NCBI GenBank assembly: GCA_905214725.1
Contig: CAJMNH010000022.1
Location: 1 to 23,647, forward strand
Source: an uncultured bacterium
Lineage (GTDB): Bacteria; Bacteroidota; Bacteroidia; Bacteroidales; Rikenellaceae
Reading direction: 5' to 3'
Length of the DNA: 23,647 nt
Shown here piece after piece: positions 6,858 to 15,904 of this stretch (its first letter is position 1; every line of letters starts with the position of its first letter). Position numbers and translations under genes: made by a program. Under the pieces are notes generated by a model, which had not been told where the DNA came from, did no database searches, and worked only from the letters and a program-made list of their open reading frames with translations.

Positions 6858-9092
6858 CTATTTTGCGTAATAGAGCCAGCTTTTGATAACCCCTTTGGTT
6901 TCGAGGAAGTGCCGCTGCGCCTTCAGGAGATTGCGCAACTGGAGCACCATCGTGCGCGTCTCGTTGAGGATCGTCAGGTAGAGCATGCTGGCTTTCGTGC
7001 TCCCTTTTCCGGCTGTATTGAAGCGTTGCAACTCGCTCTTGATGGCGTCCGCAATGGTCTCGAAGAGCCGGTCGCGCATCGAGAGCACCAGATCGATGTC
7101 GCCGAAATCGTTGGTCGTGAGCATCGTGTTGATGCGGCGGTAGATCGCTTCCACTTCGTCGCCCACGCGGATCAGATCGGCCGTCTGGTCGCGGGTCAGC
7201 CCTTCGTGATTGTTGTCGATATGGTCGAAAGCGGGCCCCACGATGTGGGAGAGCGCCTTGGTCAGTTCGTTGAGATAGTCCACCACCTGCACATAGTATT
7301 GTGCCGTGTCGAGATCGCTTTCGCGCAGCATGCGCAGGGTGGACATCATGCGGTATTTCCGCTCGTGCATCCGTTCGTAAAGCTCCGACGACTCGCGGTT
7401 CAGGTCGCGCAGCACTTTGCGGTTCTCCTTGAAGACGGCCAGCAGCGTACGGTCGTAAATGCGCGTAGCGGTATTGATCGTCGAGCTGACCACCGTGGCG
7501 ATCTCTTCGACGACGTTTTCATGTGTGACGGCGGTCGCCGTCTCCGTGGTTTTCGACTTTTTGATGAAATTGCTGTGAACGAGCATATATCCTGCCAGCA
7601 CCGTCAGCAGAATCAGCACGACCGTTCCGCCGTAGACGAGCGCCAGTCCCACGATATAGGCGATGATGAAGCCTCCCAACGCCGTCACGAACCACCCCGC
7701 CACGACGGTCATCACCCCCGAAATGCGATAAACGGCCGTTTCGCGGCCCCAAGCCCGGTCGGCCAGCGACGAACCCATCGCTACCATGAAGCTGACGTAG
7801 GTGGTCGAGAGGGGAAGTTTGAGCGACGTCGCCACGGCGATCAGCAATGCCGAGGTGGTGAGGTTGACCGTGGCGCGGATCATGTCGAACGGCGCTCCGG
7901 TATGTTCGATGTCGGTCACTTCGAAACGGCGCGAAATCGCTTCGCGCAGTCGTTTGGGGACGACCCGTTCGACGGCGTGGTTGGTATTGAGCGTCGCACG
8001 TACGATGGCGCGCGAAAAGGCGGAAGAACCGAATTCGCGCTGCTCCTGTTCGTCGCTTTGACTGGCCAGCGAAAGTTCCGTTTCGGTGACGTGCATCGCC
8101 TTACGCGAGGTCCACAGCGTGAGAATCATCACGATTCCGGCTCCTACGAGAAACGCGAAATTCGCCGGAACATTCTCATTGAGCGCGCCCATCGACATCG
8201 AGGAGTCGCCGGCATGACGGGCGATCTGGAAGGCGTCCCAGCCGGCGATCGGCACGCCGATAAAGTTCACGAGGTCGTTTCCGGCGAAGGCGAGCGCAAG
8301 GGCGAAGGTTCCGCCCAGAATCGTGATGCGCAGAATGTTGATCTTGAACCGCTGGATGAAGAAGAGAACGAGGCTGCATAGCAACCAGCAGGCCAGCAGC
8401 GACAGAACGATATGGTTTTCGACCGTGTGGATGAACGCCGTCTGGGACAGCGTCCCTTTAAGCCCCTTGAAGAGCGCGAAGTAGATGATCGCCGTGATCG
8501 ACGCGCCGCACCACAGTGCGCCGTAACGGTTCAAGGCACGCGTGTAGCGGAACGAGAAGATCAGACGTGAGACGTACATCACCACGGTGCCGACCGTCAG
8601 GGCGATTACGACCGAAAGCAGGATCGCCGCAACGATTCCGAAAGCCCGTCCGGAGTGGATGAACTCGCCCAGATCGCCCATCGAGAGGGCGTCGCTGCCG
8701 GCGATTTTGAAGGTCGAGACCGCTACGGCGGCGCCCAGCAGACAGAAGACGAGCGACACGGTGGTCGACGTGGGCAATCCCCATGAATTGTAGATGTCCA
8801 AGAGGATGATGTTGGCGAACATTACGCTCAAGTAGAGCAGGATGACTTCGTGAAAGGAGAACATCGCAGGGTTGAACATCCCGTTGCGGGCCACCTCCAT
8901 CATACCGCTCGAAGTGAGCGTGCCGACCAGAATGCCGACCGACGCCACGAGCAGGATCATGCGGCGGGGAGCCGCTTTCGATCCGATGGCCGAGTTGAGG
9001 AAATTGACGGCGTCGTTGGTGACGCCGACAAAGAGCCCGGAGATGGCCAGAACTGCCAGAATGGCGATGATCACTGTGTAAATCGGGTCCAT
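6858..9092 (-). CDS. PiT-family inorganic phosphate transporter with PhoU-like C-terminal domain
   Basis: This 744-residue inner-membrane protein takes up inorganic phosphate by cation symport (PiT family). The N-terminal family signature is GVTNDAVNFLNSAIGSKA (about 23-40). A second copy of the fold carries LPLSTTYVSFMVAMGSSLADRAWG, as expected for the two inverted halves. A charged cytoplasmic stretch, roughly 330-400, separates the halves. The last 180 or so residues are soluble and helical and look PhoU-like, a fusion known in Bacteroidetes that probably senses phosphate state. MDPIYTVIIAILAVLA is a good membrane-protein start. Several -7-like elements lie just upstream (9115-9196). No terminator was found before the repeat at 6678-6831. 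There is no pst or pho gene in the window. Confidence 0.92.
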   Translation of the reverse strand: MDPIYTVIIAILAVLAISGLFVGVTNDAVNFLNSAIGSKAAPRRMILLVASVGILVGTLTSSGMMEVARNGMFNPAMFSFHEVILLYLSVMFANIILLDIYNSWGLPTSTTVSLVFCLLGAAVAVSTFKIAGSDALSMGDLGEFIHSGRAFGIVAAILLSVVIALTVGTVVMYVSRLIFSFRYTRALNRYGALWCGASITAIIYFALFKGLKGTLSQTAFIHTVENHIVLSLLACWLLCSLVLFFIQRFKINILRITILGGTFALALAFAGNDLVNFIGVPIAGWDAFQIARHAGDSSMSMGALNENVPANFAFLVGAGIVMILTLWTSRKAMHVTETELSLASQSDEQEQREFGSSAFSRAIVRATLNTNHAVERVVPKRLREAISRRFEVTDIEHTGAPFDMIRATVNLTTSALLIAVATSLKLPLSTTYVSFMVAMGSSLADRAWGRETAVYRISGVMTVVAGWFVTALGGFIIAYIVGLALVYGGTVVLILLTVLAGYMLVHSNFIKKSKTTETATAVTHENVVEEIATVVSSTINTATRIYDRTLLAVFKENRKVLRDLNRESSELYERMHERKYRMMSTLRMLRESDLDTAQYYVQVVDYLNELTKALSHIVGPAFDHIDNNHEGLTRDQTADLIRVGDEVEAIYRRINTMLTTNDFGDIDLVLSMRDRLFETIADAIKSELQRFNTAGKGSTKASMLYLTILNETRTMVLQLRNLLKAQRHFLETKGVIKSWLYYAK

Positions 9093-9114
9093 AAATCCGT
9101 TTTGGTTTGCAGGA

Positions 9115-9122
9115 CAAATTTA
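9115..9122 (-). promoter_or_regulatory. -7 element for the phosphate transporter
   Basis: The minus strand reads TAAATTTG, matching TAnnTTTG, 22 bases before the ATG. Two further matches lie upstream, TACCTTTG (9174-9167) and TAAATTTG (9196-9189). The last has an ATTG 19 bases upstream as a possible -33. Which one is used cannot be told from sequence. Confidence 0.45.
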
Positions 9123-9214
9123 GGCCGAAAAGTCGGTTCTCACGCGCAATGCGCGGAAAATTAACACAAAGGTAAGGATTCCTTAACGCAAATTTAACAT
9201 GGCGCGACCGCTTT

Positions 9215-9862
9215 TCAATAGAGGAAAAAGACGATGGCGACGAAGTGGCAGATCGCCGCCAGATTGATCAGCAGATGCCACACCATGTGATGGTAGCGGA
9301 ATCCCTTGCGGGCATAGACCCATGCGCCTGCGGTGTAAAGCAGGCCTCCTGCGGCGATCAGCGCCAGCAGCGATGTCGAGGCGTGGCGCACGAAGAGCGG
9401 CAGGAAGAAGACGATCGTCCAACCCATCACCAGATAGATCGTCAGACTGATGGCCGGAATCGAACGGCGCGCAAGCGACTTGTAGATGACGCCGAAGAGC
9501 ACCATCGCCCATTGCAGGATCGTAATGAAGGTTCCCTGCCATCCGCCGATGACCAACAGGGCGATCGGGGTGTAAGTTCCCGCGATGGCGACGTAAATGA
9601 AAATGTGGTCGAGGATGTGAAATACCTCCTTGTGGCGCGACGCGGGATGCATCGAGTGATAGAGTGTCGATCCGAGAAACATCAGCAGCAGCGAGATGAC
9701 GAAGACGCTCGCCGCGACGGCGGCCAGCGTCCCGTCGTGGATGTAGGCGCGCACGGCGGCGAAGGGCAAGGCCGCCAGTGTCAGGCACAGCATCACGCCG
9801 TGCGACACGGCGTTGGCGACCTCCTCCCCGACGGTCGGGATGTAGACTTTCTGTTCAGCCAT
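9215..9862 (-). CDS. Haemolysin III / PAQR-family integral membrane protein
   Basis: A 215-residue protein with about seven membrane segments. It shows the PAQR/HlyIII motifs: SxLYHS in STLYHSMHPASRHK, the HILDHIFIYVAIAGTYTPIAL segment, and the C-terminal HHMVWHLLINLAAICHF with paired histidines that would bind a metal. These proteins are thought to be metal-dependent membrane hydrolases. The haemolysin name comes from a Bacillus homologue and does not by itself mean toxicity. The start is taken at ATG 9862 (MAEQKVYIPTVGEEVANAVSHG), the normal family N-terminus. The frame is open to 9961, but the extra 33 residues are not family-like. It is separate from the phosphate transporter (gap of 122 bases with promoter-like elements). 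Confidence 0.9.
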   Translation of the reverse strand: MAEQKVYIPTVGEEVANAVSHGVMLCLTLAALPFAAVRAYIHDGTLAAVAASVFVISLLLMFLGSTLYHSMHPASRHKEVFHILDHIFIYVAIAGTYTPIALLVIGGWQGTFITILQWAMVLFGVIYKSLARRSIPAISLTIYLVMGWTIVFFLPLFVRHASTSLLALIAAGGLLYTAGAWVYARKGFRYHHMVWHLLINLAAICHFVAIVFFLY

Positions 9863-9888
9863 GAGGCGCTTCCAGTTGGTTTTCACCC

Positions 9889-9896
9889 CAAATGTA
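9889..9896 (-). promoter_or_regulatory. -7 element for the HlyIII gene
   Basis: The minus strand reads TACATTTG, a TAnnTTTG match, 26 bases before the ATG at 9862. No -33 TTTG at the usual distance is visible. Its position supports the shorter start. Confidence 0.5.
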
Positions 9897-10311
9897 GCAA
9901 TAAAATCGGTAGCATGTAACATCGTCGGTCCGTTTTCTCCGTGCCGGAACAAAGATTGCACCGTTTTTCCGCGCCGAAACGGCGCAGAGAAATTAAAGAT
10001 GAAGCGTTGAACAGTGCCGAAGAGCGGCGGGACAGCCGCATCTCACGGTTTTTCGTTCGGAAAAGCCGAATCGGGTAATGCGCTTTTTATTATTCGGAGA
10101 AGGACGCTTGGGGCGTTCGGCGTAAGGATCGACCGCCGGAATCGGCTGCGTGAACTTTTTGAACGGTGAAAACGGCGGGAGCGGTGCGGAATTTGTCGTG
10201 CGTTGCGCGCAAGGGTAATTTCAATCTCACCGATGCGGTTCCGCTCCGCCGGAAACGGATCGGAAGGCCCGAACCTTCCGGCGACAAACAGAGAGGTTTG
10301 TGAAATTTTTG
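9897..10311. other. Intergenic region between HlyIII and the RelA/SpoT homologue
   Basis: This divergent region holds no gene I can support. It contains short hairpins (gcgcc/ggcgc at 9971-9985; cggaagg/ccttccg at 10261-10280), none with a convincing U-tract. The 85-codon minus-strand frame (10090-10347) resembles no protein family and runs over the relA promoter, so it is not called. Confidence 0.5.
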
Positions 10312-10319
10312 TAACTTTG
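10312..10319 (+). promoter_or_regulatory. -7 element for the RelA/SpoT homologue
   Basis: The plus strand reads TAACTTTG, an exact TAnnTTTG match, 44 bases before the ATG at 10364. A TTTG lies at 10297-10300, too close to be its -33. Confidence 0.6.
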
Positions 10320-10363
10320 TTGCGTTAGGTTGAACGGGGGATCCCATTAAATCGTGCAGAGCT

Positions 10364-12562
10364 ATGGAAACGACACGTTACGGCGAGTTACGGACGCTCG
10401 TCGCCGCAAATTTTTCCGAGACGACGCAACGCCTCGTCGACGAGGCGTTGGCCTATGCCGCTGAACGGCTCGACAAGCAGGTGCGCTACGACGGACAGCC
10501 GTTGCTGGACCACGCCGCAGGCGTAGCCCGCATCGTCATTTCCGAGATCGGGCTGGGCCGTAACTCCACGCTGGCCGCCATCCTGCACGACGTGGTGCGA
10601 CTCGCCGCCTGCGACGAAGCGGGCGATCTGGTGGGCGTTACAACCGAAATTCGCCGGCGTTTCGGCGACGAGGTGCTGGGCATCACGGTGGGATTGAGCA
10701 ATATTTCGAAGATCAAACTGAAAGTATCGAAGGAGCAGGCCGCCAATTTTCGCGACCTGATCGTGAGCTACTCCGAAGACCCGCGCGTAATCCTCATCAA
10801 GCTGGCCGACCGGCTCGAAGTGATGCGAAACCTGCGGATATTCCCCCGGGAGAAGTGGCGCAAAAAGAGCTGGGAGAGCATGAACCTCTACGCCCAGATC
10901 GCTCATAAGCTGGGGCTCTACTCGATCAAAAGCGAATTGGAGGACATTGCTCTGAGCTATCTCGAACCGGCCGAATACGAGCACATCCATCGCAAATTGG
11001 AGGAGACCGAGCGCGAGCGCCAAACCTTCATCGGCCGTTTTCTGGAACCGATCGTCGAGCGGCTCGACAAACAGGGGTTCAGGTACCACATCAAGAGCCG
11101 TACGAAGTCGATCTTCTCGATCTGGACCAAGATGCACAAGCAGCACGTGCCGTTCGAAGGGGTTTACGACATCTTCGCGCTGCGCATCATCCTCGACTGT
11201 CCGCCGGAGGAGGAGAAGACCCAGTGCTGGGCCGTCTATTCGATCGTCACCGACTACTACATTCCCAATACCGAGCGGCTGCGCGACTGGATTTCGATCC
11301 CGAAATCCAACGGCTACGAGTCGCTTCACACCACCGTTTCGGCCGGCGGCGGCCGCTGGGTCGAGATTCAGATCCGCACGGAACGGATGGATGCCGTGGC
11401 CGAACGCGGTATCGCCGCCCATTGGCGTTACAAGGGGGTCAATCAGGGGGCGCTGACCAGCGAGATGTGGCTCAGCCGTCTGCGCGAGCTGATGGAGAAT
11501 ACGCCCCACGCCTTGGCGCAGCGCTTCGACTCGCGTCCCGCGTCGGGCGAAATTTTCGTCTTCACGCCCAACGGAGACCTGCGCAAGCTGCCCGAGGGGG
11601 CGACGGTGCTCGATTTCGCCTTCGACATCCACTCCAATCTGGGATGCAGTTGTTCGGGAGGCAAGATCAACGGCCGCGCCGTGCCGATCAAGGAGACGTT
11701 GCACAACGGCGACATCGTCGAGATTCTCACGCAGAAGAACCAGACGCCCAAGGCCGACTGGCTCTCGGCGGTCAAGACCGCTAAGGCGCGCAGCAAGATC
11801 AAGGCCTTTATCCGCGAGGAGCAGGCCAAGAGCGCGCGGTTGGGGCGCGAAGAGCTGGAACGCAAACTCAAGAACTGGAAATTCAGCCTCACCATCGACG
11901 AGGCGGTGGCCTATCTGTGCAAATACTACAAGCTCAAGGCCGGAACCGAGCTCTACGGGCTGATCGCCACCGAAAAAGTCGATCTGGCGACGATCAAGGA
12001 GATTCTCACCCGCTGGCAGTCGGGCGAAGCCGATGAGGAGCGTCGGGCCGCGGCGGCGGCCGCCGAGCAGGCCAAATTGCAGCAGGCCGCCGCGCGGCCG
12101 GCGCATTCGACCGACGCGCTCGTGATCGACGACAACATCCATCAGATCGAGTACAAACTCGCCAAGTGCTGCAACCCGATCAAAGGCGACGACATATTCG
12201 GTTTCGTAACCATCAGTTCCGGCATCACGATCCACCGTACCGACTGTCCCAATGCGCGCCGCATGCGGGAGAATTATCCCTATCGGGTCATCGACGCGCG
12301 TTGGCGGCAGACGGCCGAAGGGGCCTTCCGCGTGGCGATCCGCATCGTAGCGGCCGACACGACGGGTATGGCCAACCACATTACCGAGACGGTGATCCGC
12401 GATCTGAAACTCAACATCCGCTCGATGAATCTCGCCTCGCGCGGCGGCCTGCTGACCGGCACGGTCGACGTGGAGGTTCCCGCCACGAGCGTCGTCGATA
12501 CGCTTATTCACGCCATCCTGCGCATCAAGGGGGTGCAGAAGGCCTTCCGTGTAAACGGGTAG
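10364..12562 (+). CDS. relA: RelA/SpoT-family (p)ppGpp synthetase with degenerate hydrolase domain
   Basis: This 732-residue long RSH protein makes the alarmone (p)ppGpp. In the HD domain His50 and His75-Asp76 remain. The ED motif that normally follows HD is Arg79-Leu80 here, and LADRLHN has become LADRLEV, with Val153 in place of the conserved Asn. Loss of hydrolase activity is therefore likely. The synthetase is intact: R.KS.FSI, YDIFALR with Asp269, IPKSNGYESLHTTV, and EIQIRT with Glu334. The loop preceding IPKSNGY reads RLRD, like the RxKD class. A TGS domain (about 395-460), a conserved-cysteine domain (KLAKCCNP...DCPNA, about 610-650) and a C-terminal ACT domain complete the regulatory half. 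Bacteroides species usually carry two long RSH proteins, so a hydrolase-competent partner is expected elsewhere. It appears monocistronic. Confidence 0.94.
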   Translation: METTRYGELRTLVAANFSETTQRLVDEALAYAAERLDKQVRYDGQPLLDHAAGVARIVISEIGLGRNSTLAAILHDVVRLAACDEAGDLVGVTTEIRRRFGDEVLGITVGLSNISKIKLKVSKEQAANFRDLIVSYSEDPRVILIKLADRLEVMRNLRIFPREKWRKKSWESMNLYAQIAHKLGLYSIKSELEDIALSYLEPAEYEHIHRKLEETERERQTFIGRFLEPIVERLDKQGFRYHIKSRTKSIFSIWTKMHKQHVPFEGVYDIFALRIILDCPPEEEKTQCWAVYSIVTDYYIPNTERLRDWISIPKSNGYESLHTTVSAGGGRWVEIQIRTERMDAVAERGIAAHWRYKGVNQGALTSEMWLSRLRELMENTPHALAQRFDSRPASGEIFVFTPNGDLRKLPEGATVLDFAFDIHSNLGCSCSGGKINGRAVPIKETLHNGDIVEILTQKNQTPKADWLSAVKTAKARSKIKAFIREEQAKSARLGREELERKLKNWKFSLTIDEAVAYLCKYYKLKAGTELYGLIATEKVDLATIKEILTRWQSGEADEERRAAAAAAEQAKLQQAAARPAHSTDALVIDDNIHQIEYKLAKCCNPIKGDDIFGFVTISSGITIHRTDCPNARRMRENYPYRVIDARWRQTAEGAFRVAIRIVAADTTGMANHITETVIRDLKLNIRSMNLASRGGLLTGTVDVEVPATSVVDTLIHAILRIKGVQKAFRVNG

Positions 12563-12592
12563 CGCGGCGGTCGAAGAGCCTTACAGCGAAAA

Positions 12593-12623
12593 CGAGGCGG
12601 ACAACCGGAAGTTGTCCGCCTCG
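12593..12623 (-). terminator. Intrinsic terminator of the beta-galactosidase gene
   Basis: A 13-bp perfect stem (12593-12605 with 12611-12623) has a 5-base loop. The minus-strand copy is followed by TTTT, from the A-run at 12589-12592. It fits the end of the GH2 gene. For relA, converging from the other side, it lacks a U-tract but may still act. Confidence 0.85.
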
Positions 12624-12642
12624 AAGCGTTAATCGCCGCTTG

Positions 12643-15600
12643 TCATTTGACGCGCGCACGTTTCGGCACGAGGGTGAAGCCCCAGTCGCGGAGTTTGTCC
12701 GTGCGCAGCGTCACCGCATCTTCGGGGCGTTTGCCCCAGCTGTCGTAACCGCCGAGGCCCGTCTGGCGGTAGTCGAGACACACCTCCACGAAATCCCGCA
12801 CCGGAATGTCGTTCACATGGGTCTGACGACGCATCGCGTTACGCGCCTTGTCTACGTCGTTGGGATCGCTCTCCGTCCAGTTGTGCCACTGGTAGTCGCG
12901 TCCGACGGCCTGCTCGCCGTCAAGGTCTTCGACCGAACAGCGCAGGGCGTTGAACTCCATCGTCGAGTCGGCCACGATCAGCAGCTCTCCGAAATCGATC
13001 CATTCGGTGTCGCAGTGGTGCCCCGTCTCCTGCGGCCTTACATAGGGGAAGCACTCCCTGCGCGCCGAGGTCTCGTAGCGACCGATGAAGGTTCCCGCCT
13101 TGCGGTCCCAGTAATTCTCTTCGGGCCCCCGACCGAAATAGGAGAAGGCGTCCATCCGTTCTGGCAGGCGGAAGCGTACGCCGTAGCGCGGCATTTCGGG
13201 CATCGGCTCTTCGCCGGGGGAGAAGTGCATGCGCACGTTCAGCGCACCCGAAGGGTAGACGGTGTAGGTCGTCGTCACGAGGTTGCCGCCGGCCAGCGCG
13301 CGGGTCGCGGCGATCACCGCCGCGCCGCCCTCCATGCGGCCCGTAACCTCGGCGTCGGCGTCGCGCGATGCCTCCTTCCACACCTGCGTGCGGCGGGGCA
13401 TTCCGTCGCCGTAGTCGTTGTCGACGGGTGCGCGCCAGAAATTGGGACGCACGCCGAATCCGTCGGCGAAAAACTCTTCGCCGTCGATTTCATAGCTTGC
13501 GGCCGCCCCCGTCGTGCGGTTTATGGCAAAGCGAACGCAGTCGTTCGCCACCTCGATCCGGTCGGCTGTCGTCGTTATCGTCAACGGTTTGCCGTTCCGT
13601 TTGTAGGCGGGCAGTGCGCCCCGTTGCATCGGAATTTGCTCTTCAGCGACGACCGTGCCCGCCGGCAGCCCCGGCGCGTCGGCGCGCGTCACGGCGCGCA
13701 GGCGCAGGCAGTAGTTGCGTTCGGGCAAAAGTTTTCCGACCTTCACCTCGACGCGCTCACGCTGTTGCGGCGCGGTCTGCAACCGCACCGTACCGCTGCG
13801 CGCTTCCCGTCCGTCGGCCTCGACCGTGTAGACGATGTCGTAGCCGTCGAGCGATTTGAAATAGAAGCGGTTCTCCACCTCGAACGTCCCTTGCGCCGGC
13901 CCGACCGGCCGGAATGCGATGTCGGCGTAGGCGTAGCGCACCTCGGCCATTGCAGGGTGGGGCGTACGGTCCGGCGAGACGAGTCCGTTGCAGCAGAAGT
14001 TTCCGTCGCTCGGTTTGCGGTCGCCGTAGTCGCCGCCGTAGGTCCAGTAGGGCGCGCCCGAAGCGTCATGCCGCTCGAATCCCTGATCGACCCAGTCCCA
14101 GATGAATCCGCCCTGCAAGTTGGGATATTTGTAGATCGACTGCCATTGCAGCCACAGCGACCCGTTGGAATTGCCCATCGCATGCGAATATTCGCACGGT
14201 ACGACGGGGCGATCGGTGCCCTCGCGACCCCATGTTTCGAGCATTCCCGCCGTGGGATACATCGGCACGAACATATCGGTATTCCACTCCCACTGCGCGC
14301 GTTCGTAGCAGATCGGGCGGTTCATGCTGCCGTCTCCCTTCTCGCGGGCTTCGAGCCACTCGTAGGCCTTGTAAAAGTTGTAGCCGTTGCCCGACTCGTT
14401 TCCGGGAGAGAAGATCGAAACCGAGGGGTAGTTGCGGCAGCGCATGTACATGTTGCGGATGCGCGTCTCGTGCGCCGGCCACCACGCGCGATTGTTGCCC
14501 AGCGTGTGCCCTGCGGCGAGGTTGTAGCCCATGCCGTGACTCTCGATATTGGCCTCGCTGTAAACGTAGAAACCCAGAGAGTCGCAGAGTTCGTAGAAGC
14601 GGCGCTGCTGCGGATAGTGGCAGGTGCGGATGGCGTTGACGTTGTGCGCCTTCATCAGCCGCAGGTCTTTGAGCAGCAGCGCCTCGGTCACGTAGTGTCC
14701 CGTATGGGGGTCGTGTTCGTGGAGATTGACTCCTTTGAACTTCACCGGCTGCCCGTTGACCAGCAGCACGCGGTAAGGGCGACCCTTAGCATCGCGCTCG
14801 GCGATGTCGGCGAACTCGAAGCGGCGGAATCCCACGCGAAAGGGGACGTACACCGTCCGTTCGGGTGTCTCGACGTACATCAGCAGCGTATAGAGGTCGG
14901 GCGTTTCGGCCGTCCAGCGTGTTACGTCGGGCAGCTCGGCATGGAACAGAGCTTCGCCCGCCGCCTGCTGCCGCCCCGAAACGACGGTGCGTCCCTCGCG
15001 GTCGAGCAGTTCGTAGCCCGCCGCGACCGTCTTGTCGCCCGAAAGGAGCATTTTCAGCGTGAAGAGTCCCGTGCGATAGGTATCGTCGAGCGTCGAGACG
15101 ACCTCGAAATCGCGCAACGCGTCCGGCGTTTCGGCCGAGAGGTAGACGCTGCGTTCGATGCCGCTGATGCGCCAGAAATCCTGACATTCGAGATAAGAAC
15201 CGGTACTCAGCCGCGTCATTTTCAGCGCCAGCGTATTTTCGCCCGGGGACAGATAGCCGTTGATGCGGTATTGCGCCGGATCTTTCGAATCTTCGTCGTA
15301 CCCCACCTCACGGCCGTTGACATAGACGTAGACGCCCGATTTGGCAGCGCCGACGTTCAGGTAGACGGCGCGGCCCGCCCATGCGTCGGGCACGGTGAAG
15401 GTGCGGCGGTAGACGCCCGCCGGAATCGCTTCGGGCAGTTGCGGCGGAGCGGGATCGATCGTGGCGAACTCATAGCGCGTGTTGACGTAGATCGGCGTGC
15501 CGTGTCCCTGCAACTCCCAGTTGCCCGGGACGCGGATGTCGCTCCATGCCGAGCCGTCGGTCTCGGCGGACGTCGCATCGGCGGGGAGGGCGCGCACGTC

Positions 15601-15819
15601 GTCCACGTAGCGGAATTTCCACACGCCGTCGAGCGAGCGGTAAGCGTCGCTCTGTTCGAAAGAGCGTGTGAGCGCCGCTTCGCGCGAGGCGAACTCCACG
15701 AATTCGGTGCGGGGCGCTTCGCGGTTGATCTCCAACACGGCGAGGTCACGGTGGTAGGGCGCTTGGGCTGCCGCTGCCGTGCAGACGGCGAGCGCCAAAA
15801 AGGTGAAGGCTTGTTTCAT
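12643..15819 (-). CDS. Secreted glycoside hydrolase family 2 beta-galactosidase (LacZ type)
   Basis: The 1058-residue precursor starts with a type I signal peptide (MKQAFTFLALAVCTAAAAQA), so it acts in the periplasm or outside. The order is that of long LacZ-type GH2 enzymes: sugar-binding sandwich (about 60-230), Ig-like domain, TIM barrel (about 335-630), and the beta-galactosidase small-chain domain at the C-terminus. Catalytic residues are visible: acid/base Glu475 in SPGNESGNGY and nucleophile Glu543 in VVPCEYSHAMGNS. RTCHYPQ and GGFIWDWVDQG are also typical. It should release terminal beta-galactose from oligosaccharides; the exact linkage is not known. The start is ATG 15819, because the 17 codons upstream would bury the signal peptide. 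It lies 85 bases behind the ROK kinase on the same strand, but with a terminator hairpin between. No SusC/SusD pair is present. Confidence 0.95.
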   Translation of the reverse strand: MKQAFTFLALAVCTAAAAQAPYHRDLAVLEINREAPRTEFVEFASREAALTRSFEQSDAYRSLDGVWKFRYVDDVRALPADATSAETDGSAWSDIRVPGNWELQGHGTPIYVNTRYEFATIDPAPPQLPEAIPAGVYRRTFTVPDAWAGRAVYLNVGAAKSGVYVYVNGREVGYDEDSKDPAQYRINGYLSPGENTLALKMTRLSTGSYLECQDFWRISGIERSVYLSAETPDALRDFEVVSTLDDTYRTGLFTLKMLLSGDKTVAAGYELLDREGRTVVSGRQQAAGEALFHAELPDVTRWTAETPDLYTLLMYVETPERTVYVPFRVGFRRFEFADIAERDAKGRPYRVLLVNGQPVKFKGVNLHEHDPHTGHYVTEALLLKDLRLMKAHNVNAIRTCHYPQQRRFYELCDSLGFYVYSEANIESHGMGYNLAAGHTLGNNRAWWPAHETRIRNMYMRCRNYPSVSIFSPGNESGNGYNFYKAYEWLEAREKGDGSMNRPICYERAQWEWNTDMFVPMYPTAGMLETWGREGTDRPVVPCEYSHAMGNSNGSLWLQWQSIYKYPNLQGGFIWDWVDQGFERHDASGAPYWTYGGDYGDRKPSDGNFCCNGLVSPDRTPHPAMAEVRYAYADIAFRPVGPAQGTFEVENRFYFKSLDGYDIVYTVEADGREARSGTVRLQTAPQQRERVEVKVGKLLPERNYCLRLRAVTRADAPGLPAGTVVAEEQIPMQRGALPAYKRNGKPLTITTTADRIEVANDCVRFAINRTTGAAASYEIDGEEFFADGFGVRPNFWRAPVDNDYGDGMPRRTQVWKEASRDADAEVTGRMEGGAAVIAATRALAGGNLVTTTYTVYPSGALNVRMHFSPGEEPMPEMPRYGVRFRLPERMDAFSYFGRGPEENYWDRKAGTFIGRYETSARRECFPYVRPQETGHHCDTEWIDFGELLIVADSTMEFNALRCSVEDLDGEQAVGRDYQWHNWTESDPNDVDKARNAMRRQTHVNDIPVRDFVEVCLDYRQTGLGGYDSWGKRPEDAVTLRTDKLRDWGFTLVPKRARVK

Positions 15820-15846
15820 CGATAGACGATTTCGAGTCGGGTTTGT

Positions 15847-15885
15847 AAAAAAACAGGAGCTGTCCGGCATGCGGAAAGCTCCTGT
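15847..15885 (-). terminator. Intrinsic terminator between the ROK kinase and the beta-galactosidase
   Basis: The stem pairs 15853-15861 with 15877-15885 (9 bp), topped after a mismatch by a 4-bp stem (15863-15866 with 15872-15875). On the minus strand it is followed by a run of seven U (from 15847-15853). It should stop most ROK transcripts before the beta-galactosidase gene. Confidence 0.88.
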
Positions 15886-15904
15886 CGTATTTGTTGCGAG
15901 GCGA

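Noticed and set aside
6650..6886. A 78-codon plus-strand frame with an apparent 25-residue peptide repeat (RRSKRQFDYA twice)
   Set aside because: The peptide repeat simply reflects the 75-bp DNA repeat, which is a multiple of three. The same DNA carries two good minus-strand promoters, which explains its conservation better.
6792..8381. A 529-codon plus-strand frame opposite the phosphate transporter
   Set aside because: It is rich in His, Arg and Asp with no domain, and is antisense to a well-supported membrane transporter. Similar antisense frames opposite nrdD and pepP were dismissed for the same reason.
9215..9862. Calling the HlyIII protein a toxin
   Set aside because: The family is widespread in harmless bacteria and has the PAQR metal-hydrolase motifs; the name alone is not evidence of haemolysis.
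10090..10347. An 85-codon minus-strand frame before relA
   Set aside because: It covers the relA promoter element and has no family resemblance or promoter of its own.
10388..12511. A 707-codon open frame on the minus strand opposite relA
   Set aside because: Antisense shadow of a clear RSH gene, with no recognisable domain, and biased composition typical of GC-rich antisense frames.
12166..15825. A 1219-codon open frame on the plus strand opposite the beta-galactosidase
   Set aside because: It is an antisense frame kept open by high GC. The protein is a low-quality mix rich in Arg, Val and His with no family motif, while the opposite strand encodes a complete GH2 enzyme with catalytic residues.
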